From Lojkania enalia (taxonomy: Eukaryota; Ascomycota; Dothideomycetes; Pleosporales), in NCBI GenBank assembly GCA_010094045.1, contig ML986579.1, positions 808,206-872,205 on the forward strand: a DNA stretch of 64,000 bases, read 5' to 3'. Both the position numbers and the translations under genes were made by a program. The stretch's first letter is position 1. Each line of letters starts with the position of its first letter. The notes under the pieces were generated by a model. It did not search any database and was not told where the DNA came from. It worked only from the letters and a program-made list of their open reading frames with translations. Of this stretch, positions 56,120 through 64,000 are shown one piece after another.

Positions 56120-57542
56120 TTTGGCAGACGTATGGCAGTTGGAGAGAGGTGTTCACTAGCGATATTTCATTCAGTCGGAGTTTAGGGTCGCAACGCTCGC
56201 GTATCGGCATGCGAGGGGCGTGAAACGCAGAGACGTCGAAGCAAGAGGAAGAATTATGCGCGCTGAGGGGACAGATAGGGCGATCTGGCGGTAGATATCT
56301 AGGACGAGTGCGCGAGCGAGCGTGGTAGGATTTGCGGCTTCTGGAACAGCACGATCCCGGGGGATTGTGGCAATGGAACCGACGCAGGATTGTCAACGAT
56401 GGTGGTGGTGGTGCTCAGAGGGCGCTGATCAGCGTGCGGTGCGAGTTCCACGGTGACGGGCGAGGTGCTATGTAATGTGTGTGGCTGTTATGTACTGACG
56501 TAGGCATCGACAGGATCCGGGAGCGACAGTGAAGGAGCGGCAGGTGTTGCGCCCACGGTAGCGGCCTGGTGGACGACGGTTAACACGCAGAAAGACGGGA
56601 GGGAGCAGCGAGCGTGGTGTCAAGCAGGACTCAACGTCAACGGCCAGGGAGACGGCGAGGACGACGGCGCAGGAGACGAAGCCCAAGCAGCGCGAAGACG
56701 ATGGGTCCCCTATTCCGCTTGGCGGGCAGAAGCAGGGTCGCCGTTGGGGCTAGTGTATCAGAACCGTATGGGGAGCCCCGGCCAATAGCCTGCCCGCCCC
56801 GTCGCCACCCACATCGCCGCCTCGCCCCCAGTGCTCCATCTTAGCCCCATCCCTGTCAGCGCCCGCTCAGTCACCTGCAATAATACCTACCAACACAAGT
56901 CGCACCCAAAGCTAGCCATCGGGTGTGCGTACGCGCGAGAGAGAAAGAGAGAGAGAGAGCGCGCGAGCAATCAGCGCGACGGCGAATAGCAACAGCGCCC
57001 TCCATACCCAGCCGTTTGACGTCCAGCGCCCTCCAGAGCCATCGGCGGCGGGCTCGTACGTACACATGGTACTTGTAGCGCTCCCTTATTTTAGCAACAC
57101 AGGGCGCGGATGCGAACGCAGGCCATAGGTGTCATCTTTGTGGAGCCGCCGCCCCAGGCTAAACCTCATCCTGCTTGCGAAATCAGTGGCGTCCTACCTC
57201 ATCTGCCAGGAACCAGTGTTCGCGCCCGACTTGGTTGCCGTCGAGAGTGGACTCTTCATCTTCATTTAAACGTGCTACGACGCACCAGAGCTGGGAGCTG
57301 TCCACCTGAGCATGGTACATACACACTAGTCGCGAGGCCACCGCGACTCCAATAATAATATCCGGCCAGATCTCCACCGGCTTCCCGCCAAGCCATGTGA
57401 TACTTTTACATAACCTGCCCTTGGCCGTTTTCGCCAATTTACGATACTCAAGAATCCAAGATTAGTTCTTCGCGCCGGCCACCAAACCATCCGCGTCCAA
57501 GTCAGAATCTTGGCTCGGAAATTGTCCCTCTTTTCACTCTCA
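56120..57542. other. 1.4-kb upstream region of the Sel1 gene with GA microsatellite
   Basis: GC-rich region upstream of the Sel1 gene (its promoter and leader on the minus strand) and downstream of the DUF1776 gene. A gagaga microsatellite lies at about 56937-56960. No gene recognised on either strand. Confidence 0.4.
56937..56960. repeat. GA microsatellite
   Basis: Imperfect GA tract (gagagagaaagagagagaga-like), continuing into gcgcgcga. It lies about 0.8 kb upstream of the Sel1-protein start, so it could act as a GAGA-type promoter element or simply be a simple repeat. Confidence 0.7.
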
Positions 57543-59041
57543 TTAAACAGCCGTCTCGTCGACATGCTCCCAAGACTGCGCGCTGTCTTCAAGCTTCGGC
57601 TCTGCCACTTCGTTTAGCGACACTCGTCGTACCCCCAGCATCCACCCGACTAGGCCGTTGGGGACCCAGTTGCCCACGAGGTCGTAGGTGGTGCTGCCCC
57701 TTCCGACCCGCCACACGCGCCGAGCATGTTTCTGCGTGAGTGCGTCAAATACGGCATTGTGTAGCTCTCGCAACGAGCTTCCCCGGCTCCCCGCTTGATG
57801 AAATAGGCCCCTATTCTGAGCGATGCGGCTCTGGTTGACAAAGTTTGCTGCGTACAATGCCCGCGTCGTCGTGGGCCAGCCATGTGTTTTCGGTCCGCCA
57901 GCGGACTGGAGATGCTGCTTTCCTCCCACATTGCTGTAGTCAAACGTTCCGAGCTTGAACTGGCAAACATTGATACCTAACGTGCCAAGCTCCCCCCTCA
58001 GAGATGCCGTGAAGCCTTCCAGAGCGCTTACAACTGCAGTTTCAACGCTGTGAAACGGAGGCCGCAGCGAAGTGACAATGCTTGGTGTAAGCATCAAGAC
58101 GCGCGCTTTAAAGTCGCAAATTGTTGGGAGGAAGGCTTGCGTCAAGGCGATTGTATTGAGAACTTTTGCATTCAATGCATCCGACCATAGATCTGGAGAA
58201 ACCGTCTCAATAGGACCCGATGGATACACTAGATCAGGGACAAGAATTAGACCTCGAAAATGGAGGTTGTGGGGTGACGCGCCCGAGAAGGCGATGTGAG
58301 GTGTGACTAGTAGGTGATTGAACCGCTCCATTGCTTCCTGTGTGCCAAAGACATCTGTAACATCGAGATGGAGCGGTCTGACATCAGCTCTTGCTTCATT
58401 CTGTACAATCTGTTGTTCCTCCAAGTCGGAACAGACGATATATACGATGAAACCCCGACGCTCGAGGTCGAGGGATAACGATTTGGTGATGGGTGAACTA
58501 GGAGGACCAGCAATTACTGTGCGTATGTCAGTACTTTGCTCTTAACCAAGTTGACAGCAGATACACGAGCCCGTTGCATCTGATCACGTAAAGTGTTGGC
58601 CCCTTACCTACGACCTCCCTTCTCGCTCCATTGCTAGCCCTCCGCGCTCTTCGTTTCCTCGTACTCTTCTTCTTTTCCTGGTATAACAAATATCCCCCAG
58701 TCCCGAAAAATGCAATGATAGCGGCTGTGAGCGCTCGATTTCGCGATATCCAATCCTGCAATCGGTGTATGAACACGACTCTTGTATGAAGTTGGGGGGG
58801 CGGTGGTAGAGGGGGTGTCGGGCGTGCGTATTCTGGAAGCCAGCCCTCTGGCACGTGTCTCTTGATGTGGGCAGCTACTGCAGCAAAGTGTCCGTCGGTA
58901 GCATCCCAAAAATCGCCCGTGAACTTTCGAATGTCGCTTGAATATCCTGCCAACTGTTCCGCCTCCGTTAGCTGAGTCTAGATTGAGCGTGGACTAGAAA
59001 GCACTCACCACATCAAGAAAGTGCTGATCATCGCTCGTCAT
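57543..59041 (-). CDS. DUF1776 fungal SDR-like protein with an N-terminal membrane anchor
   Basis: complement(join(57543..58516,58608..58953,59009..59041)), 450 aa. Family related to short-chain dehydrogenases, function unknown. Exon 1 is only 11 codons (MTSDDQHFLDV); intron 58954-59008 (gtgagt..aacag, phase 0) leads to LAGYSSDIRKFTGDFWDATD. A single membrane segment LTAAIIAFFGTGGYLLY is followed by a very basic stretch (KKKSTRKRRARRASNGARRE). Intron 58517-58607 (phase 1) restores the Rossmann-type VVVIAGPPSSPITKSLSLDL. Later parts resemble an SDR fold (LVPDLVYPSGPIETVSPDLW, NTIALTQAFLPTI), but no TGxxxGxG or YxxxK is visible, so catalysis is uncertain. Divergent from WSS1. Confidence 0.85.
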
Positions 59042-59645
59042 GGTTGCTCTTTCTGGCCCCAGACTATGCGTTGAATAATCTTATCTTCCCTTCTCGACGG
59101 CAAAGTTGATGAGCTTAGGTACCAGTACAAGCTCTAGAAGTGGAGTCTCGATCTAAAGATCAAAGGCGGCCCGCGGGTAACGGAACAGTGGCTTGACCCG
59201 CTTCAGCCACGCGGGGAGAAAACCACGCATTGCCACGTGACGCCGCATTTCCCGAGCGAAGCGCCCAAGTCCTTCACTAGAACATCGTGAAAGGCTACGC
59301 GAGGTTGATCTAACATAACACCTCAATAGCTAGCCCACGTAGGGGCACCTTCTAACCCAATAGATTTTCACCTATGTCGCTTCCGTATCTCGAAAGCCAT
59401 TGAATACGTATGCCTACGCGCTTACGCGGCAAGGTTGCCTCTTCCTTCATAATCACATATTCACCTTTCTACCGTCTTCTACGCCGCTTTCGTATCCTTT
59501 GCTCATTTCCCGGTTTCTACTTCTCTTTCTCCGTTCCGTCTCTTCCTTAACCCCCCGTACTCGGTAAGGACAACATCCAAAAATCAACTGGAAAAGACCG
59601 TAGCACTCCAGAATAGGTAAATCCTAAGTCGAAGAGGAGGACAAG
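59042..59645. promoter_or_regulatory. Divergent intergenic region DUF1776/WSS1
   Basis: 604 bp with both promoters. C/T-rich on the + strand just before WSS1 (59490-59560), a common fungal leader feature. No gene seen. Confidence 0.4.
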
Positions 59646-61092
59646 ATGAGGGAGATCGACGCTCATTTCGATGCGTACGAGCATCTGAAACATCTGCCCC
59701 GCGAGCAGGAAGCTTTACATATGCTACGCAAAGCCGCTTCTTTGGTAAAACCCATGATGAGGAAACGCGGTTGGAAAGTTGGCACCCTTGCAGAATTCCT
59801 TCCCGACGAGCCTCAGCTCCTAGGTATGTTATATCCCAATTTTTGGGAAGGCAGTAGTACTAAATCATGCAGGTCTCAACATCAACCGAACAGAGAGGAT
59901 TCTCATTAGGTTGCGGTACCATCATGACTCAAGACAGTTTCTACCCATGGAGCAGGTCACAGATACCTTGCTACATGAACTTTCACATATAGTATGGGGA
60001 CCACATGATCACAACTTTAACAACCTCTGGAACGAGCTCCGCGATGAGCACCAGTCTCTAGTCGCCAAAGGCTACACTGGTGAGGGCTTCCTATCCCCGG
60101 GACACAAGCTAGGAGGGAAACGCATCCCTCTTGATGAAATGCGCCGACAGGCCCGCATTGCCGCCGAGAAGCGTAAAGCTACCACCAATGTTAATTCTGG
60201 GGGTCATCGATTGGGCGGCTACAAGCCTGTGAGAGGAGTGGACATGCGAAAGGTCATTGCAGACGCGGCCACAAGGCGGAGCAGCATCACCCAAGGATGT
60301 GCTAGTGGTAGCGACAAGGCTGGGAATCTAAATCGGCAGGCGGAACAGGGGGGTTTCAGGACCAAGGCTGAAGAAGATGATGCCAACGATCTAGCTATCG
60401 CACAGGCTCTGCAGGAGCTCATGGAAGAGGAGGAGATGGCCAAATTAGAAGAGCTATGTGCCCCAAGCGGCGGAGGGGGCCTTGCCTGGGATCGTGAAAA
60501 TGGCCTACAATTCGACAGCAACCCGCCCTCACGATCAGCATCTCCAGGTCTAAGCTATACCCCGCACCAGGGCCTGTCTCTTAAACCAACTCCATCATCC
60601 TCACGAGATCCACCCCGAAACTCCCAAGGTCTTCCAGTATCACGCCTAGTACTCGGAAACCAGTCGACTGGACACCCGAAGTCCACGGTAAGACAGCCTC
60701 CCCGCCTCATATCGGAAGAAGAGGAGCTGTATCGGAACAAAAACCTGCCTCCCTCGCCACCCCAGTCTTCTTCACCACCGATGTCAACTGACCCAACGAA
60801 ATGGGCTTGTCCACAATGCACGCTGCTCAATCCTCTCGATTTTCTCTCCTGTGATGCTTGCGGTCTAGAACAACCGCCTCAGCCCATACCACACAACAAG
60901 CGATACGGCCCGTCCCAAACTACACCTAGTTTACCTAAACCACCGCCAGCGTCGGGATTGAGAGGGCCGGGGCAAACACCGTTTGAGCCGGCAAAGGGAA
61001 GGATTGGATGGAATTGTTTAAACTGCGGGACCTTTATGGAGAATCAATGGTGGACGTGTTCGCTCTGTGGGGTCATGAAAGCAGATTCATGA
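59646..61092 (+). CDS. WSS1: WSS1-type WLM metalloprotease (DNA-protein crosslink repair)
   Basis: Zinc protease that cleaves proteins crosslinked to DNA and acts with Cdc48 and SUMO; SPRTN counterpart. join(59646..59823,59873..61092), 465 aa. WLM domain from MREIDAHFDAYEHLKHLPRE; active site HELSH with His94, Glu95, His98 and third ligand His104 in WGPHDHNF. The 49-nt intron 59824-59872 (gtatgt..tgcag, phase 1) rejoins QLLG|LNINRTERILIRLRYHHD. Typical GGKRIPLDEMRRQARIAAEKR follows. The C-terminal half is disordered with two RanBP2-type zinc fingers, WACPQCTLLNPLDFLSCDAC and WNCLNCGTFMENQWWTCSLC, which may bind ubiquitin or nucleic acid. Acidic/hydrophobic stretches such as RLISEEEELY could be SUMO- or Cdc48-interaction sites (inference). 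Confidence 0.94.
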
Positions 61093-61370
61093 AAAAGAAG
61101 GTAGAAGAGGATCCTTTTAGGACGTGACATGGCGGCTTTTTGATTTTAACAACCAACATCGGCTTACATGAGCATATGGCAAAGGCGTATCGTGAACGTA
61201 TGGGTAAATGTATTATTTTCTCTAGATTCAGCCTCCAGATACCATTTCTTTTACGATAGCAGACAAAAAAAAATTAAACACTACCTTGGTGATCGCAAAG
61301 ACCGCCAATCACTCATTTCCAACGGTTTGATAATGGATTCTATATGAAGTATAACTTAAAATCTTCTCCC

Positions 61371-62535
61371 TCATTTTCCTACCCCATTTGGCCCACACAA
61401 TCCCTTCCAATCCGCCCCAAGCACTCCATCCGCAATCGGCACCGCCCGTATCGTCCATGTCGAAATCGCCAACTCAATACACCACGCCACCACCGTTCTA
61501 GCCCAATGTCTCTTCCTCCCCCAAACCGCCACCTCAGCCACCGTAAAAATGCCATTCACAACAAAGAACCACCCGATCTTCCTTCTCCCCTCGTCATTTA
61601 ACAGTGGCTCCAACGCATACATGTGGAACACAGCCATGAGTGAAAACGCAGCAACCACGGCTGCCGAACGTGCTGCCCGGCGCGGGACGCGGAGGCGCCG
61701 GGAGATATAAAGTGTTGGGGTGTACGCGAGTGATAGACAAGGCGAGGCAAACGCATTATGCCACGTCTCCGTCCAGAACCCCGCCAGGCTATCAGCAAGC
61801 CAAATGGGACCGAAAAGCGGAGGACTGTTCCGGTACCTCACTAGCTGCTCGATAGACGTCCAGAGGATCCAGATGGTGAACAGGATGCCCAAGGCTTTGA
61901 TGACAGTGTATTGCGGTAATGTTTGCAGGATGCTGAAGATTAGGATGTGGACTAGGAGCTGGGCGCGCTCGGAGTAGAAGAATTTGCGCTTTTCGGGGGA
62001 GCTGGGGAAGGGGTAGTTGGGGATTGGCGGGTGCCGGATTGGGTTGGGGGTGAAGCTTTCATAGCGCAATTCCGTGAGGATTATGAGGGCCATGAGTGAA
62101 GGTGGAGGGGGTGATCCGGCGGTGTAGGACGGGAAGGAAGAAGTTAGAGAGAGGGCATGAATGTCGAGCAGTTTCATTGATGCAGAGGCAACTGTGTTTC
62201 TGTCAGAATTTCTCGAATTCTCCAGCTTAAGTCTCCTGTAGTTTGGCAATTTTATGCCCGAAGAAGTGAATAGATTGCCTATACATACCTGCAAATCTTA
62301 ATAATGCTTTCAAAGCCGCGCATCTCACCGGCGCCACAAACCCGCTGGTCCAAAGCCCAACCATAGTCGGAAAAGACAATATCATAAAAGCCGCCTTCCA
62401 TCTCTTGACAAAAGCATAAAGGCTGATGTATAGCAAAATCGCCGGTATGGAAAGAGAAAATAATGCTGGCGGAAGATCGGCAACCAATTGCTTTATAATA
62501 CCGTCCTCTAAGCTTGCATCCGGTGACGACGCCAT
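61371..62535 (-). CDS. Wax-synthase/MBOAT-like multi-pass membrane acyltransferase
   Basis: complement(join(61371..62191,62289..62535)), 355 aa. Member of the wax-synthase-domain membrane proteins common in filamentous fungi, some in secondary-metabolite clusters; predicted O-acyltransferase. N-terminal hydrophobic segments LFSLSIPAILLYISLYAFVK and AFMILSFPTMVGLWTSGFV, then LLVHILIFSILQTLPQY, LGILFTIWILWTSIEQLV, the conserved LAGFWTETWHNAFASP (candidate catalytic His) and AVVAAFSLMAVFHMYALEPL. The 97-nt intron 62192-62288 (gtatgt..acacag, phase 1) joins LRFAG... as LLRFAV|ASASMKLLDIHAL. Neighbours are WSS1 and a broken isochorismatase, so there is no cluster context and no predicted acyl acceptor. 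Confidence 0.8.
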
Positions 62536-63106
62536 TAAAAGTAAAATTAAGGAAAAGTAGCAATTAAAAGGAGTAACAAAAAGCGGTGGGGCCTTGACGG
62601 AGACGGGTAGAAGTCCATTTTATGAAACTCTAGAGATGATTGATGGTTGGGCTGACGTGACTCTGTTTGGCAAGTGGGATGTGCGTGGACCCTTGTCCCC
62701 ATAAATTCGTTCAAGGTAACATAGTGGTTCCTTACCCCTACGCACTAGAGCCGCATAGAGGGTCGGGATTCTTAAGTCTACCTCCAGAGGACATATAGTC
62801 TATTATTACGGGGAGATTATATGAAACACAGGAATTTGAATGGTGCCTACACATATGTCGCGAGAAATTTCAAGATTTGTTGCGGATCTCATGGAGGTTT
62901 GAGAAGTCCAATGTAGTTGCATGTGGTCTGAATCTTGATTTATGGGCCTTAGATTAATTCGAACCTGAACCTTGCTGAGACGGACGGCGGATACTCGGGT
63001 TGCGGTACTGATAATGAATTTTTGAACTCGGGAACCATTACAAGGATATACGCTTGACTCCAGGTACGCCAAATATAAGCCATTCGTAGCTCCCCTTAGC
63101 ACTTTC
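62536..63106. other. Promoter side of the wax-synthase-like gene and decayed 3' part of the isochorismatase pseudogene
   Basis: A minus-strand frame (62806-63114) keeps short stretches such as SATNLEISRDICV that could be the eroded C-terminus of the isochorismatase. No intact gene. Confidence 0.3.
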
Positions 63107-63804
63107 TCAGCCATGGGCAGGATGATTATCCCTTAAATAGCGCAGTGGGTTAGAAAAGAGCGGCTTGTGGCTAGCCCACAATATTTTTCGGCGGCTATCA
63201 AGAACATGTTTCCCAATATTCAGCGGTCGGCAGGACCGACCCCAGAATCCGGATAAGCGGTTCCTGTAGATCTGAATAACATTGGGTCTGGCTTCTTTAG
63301 CTGGAGGCCCATAAAGCTCTGAATTCCACTGGCCATGCATCAGCACCTTACCGCCTCCGATCATAAACCATCCTCGAGTTGTACAGGTCCAATCTTAGTC
63401 CTAAGCTGGGTCAGCTTTCTGTCGCAATTGAAGTTATTGTCTAGCGCAAATAATCGGACTATCGTAAGGGACATCCCTTGGACGTCCTCCAATGTCAAAT
63501 CCCAACGAAGCCGAGCTATTACTATACCAGCCTTTCTGTAGGCCGGGATGGTATGCTTCAACAGCTAGTCGACTACCTTCATGCCTAAGCTACCAGAGGG
63601 ATGACCAAGAGGGGTGGATAGGAAGTAGTCTTGGAGGTCGATGATCACCAGTGCAGTCTTTTTGTGATTGATCACAGCGCGAGAATCCTGCGTCTTCGGC
63701 GAGATGCGAGTATGGACTTGCGGAGTGTCCAGCGTTGGGCGATTAGCAAGGTCGTAACCGTCAGCCTGAGAGTAGAGCCGGAAATCTTCAAGACTACTAA
63801 TCAT
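63107..63804 (-). pseudogene. Broken isochorismatase-family cysteine hydrolase
   Basis: Minus-strand homology to isochorismatase-type hydrolases begins at ATG 63804 (MISSLEDFRLYSQADGY). The catalytic-Asp region KKTALVIIDLQDYFLS is intact. An in-frame TAG at 63565-63567 interrupts GSLGMKVVD(stop)LLKHTIPAYRKAGIVIA; a CAG-to-TAG change would explain it. The frame continues to LEDG at about 63365, then shifts, and GGGKVLMHGQWNSELYGPP with YRNRLSGFWGR follows in another frame, ending at 63107. The LLFAGVNTDQC segment with the catalytic cysteine is not recognisable. With a nonsense codon, a frameshift and a lost C-terminal part, the gene cannot make a working enzyme. I do not give a repaired version. 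Confidence 0.82.
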
Positions 63805-64000
63805 TTTGTAAGGTGGAGCAAAAGGCTAACCTTCTGCTGTAGTCTATAATGTCTCTTATAATCTTACAACTTTCACCTGGCCAGATGCCATGAGTACTTC
63901 GAAGATGTTGCTAATATGCTTCTTAACGTTGGTACATGAAATTAGAAGACACTCGAAGGCCTTAAAAGGGTGACGAGGCTAAGAAGTTAGGGGGAAAAAG
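63805..64000. other. Right edge, nothing recognised
   Basis: 196 bp upstream of the broken isochorismatase gene. No other feature. Confidence 0.3.

Noticed and set aside
61371..63804. Wax-synthase-like gene plus isochorismatase as part of a secondary-metabolite cluster
   Set aside because: No backbone enzyme (PKS, NRPS, terpene cyclase), P450 or transcription factor nearby, and the isochorismatase is broken.
1..64000. CRISPR arrays, rRNA genes, bacterial or viral elements
   Set aside because: No regularly spaced direct repeats, no rRNA-like sequence and no viral or transposase domains were seen on either strand.

Overview
The window looks like ordinary gene-rich euchromatin of a filamentous ascomycete (Pezizomycotina; a Leotiomycete-type fungus is my best guess, by inference only). 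The reasons are: many short spliceosomal introns (mostly 46-110 nt, GT..AG, with CTAAC/CTGAC-like branch sites), single-gene transcription units on both strands, fungus-restricted families (DUF2417, DUF1776, a Nif1/Dsf2-like Sel1 protein, fungal DUF185 methyltransferase, a Frizzled-like 7TM receptor, DPP5) and one intron-containing tRNA gene. I see no virus, plasmid, CRISPR array, bacterial operon, rRNA gene or intact transposon.

Layout. 0-7.5 kb: the 5' part of PRP16 (runs off the left edge) divergent from PWP1, then an unrecognised serine-rich protein behind a long leader, then mitochondrial ribosomal protein mL54. 7.7-16.2 kb: a DUF2417 membrane protein divergent from the PP2A methylesterase PPE1, convergent with UTP23, which is divergent from a large DUF726 (Mil1/TMCO4-type) protein. 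17-28.4 kb: STK16/ENV7-type kinase, secreted DPP5, tRNA-Ile(UAU), a small unknown protein, a seven-exon membrane-anchored cysteine synthase sharing a 160-bp promoter with a DUF185 methyltransferase, and TVP23. 28.8-36.4 kb: a CitE-like lyase, a 2-hydroxyacid dehydrogenase, a stretch with coding-like but damaged sequence, and a seven-exon 7TM receptor. 36.4-41.2 kb: a gene-poor block. 41.2-51.1 kb: a GH16 glucanase with a very long C-terminal extension, CDC26, a predicted mitochondrial protein, UBA3 (NEDD8 E1) divergent from TEL2. 51.2-64 kb: a thiolase-like protein, a Sel1-repeat protein, a DUF1776 SDR-like protein divergent from WSS1, a wax-synthase-family membrane protein and a broken isochorismatase gene.

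Most genes are housekeeping functions (splicing, ribosome assembly, mitochondria, ubiquitin-like pathways, DNA-protein crosslink repair, cell wall) and do not form a pathway cluster. The main points of interest are gene-structure details that the reading frames themselves enforce: a 6-nt micro-exon in UBA3, two GC-AG introns (PPE1, ENV7), and two decayed loci. Exon coordinates in the evidence were derived by hand by matching reading phase to conserved protein sequence; UTR ends are not known. I did not find a convincing previously undescribed system here.
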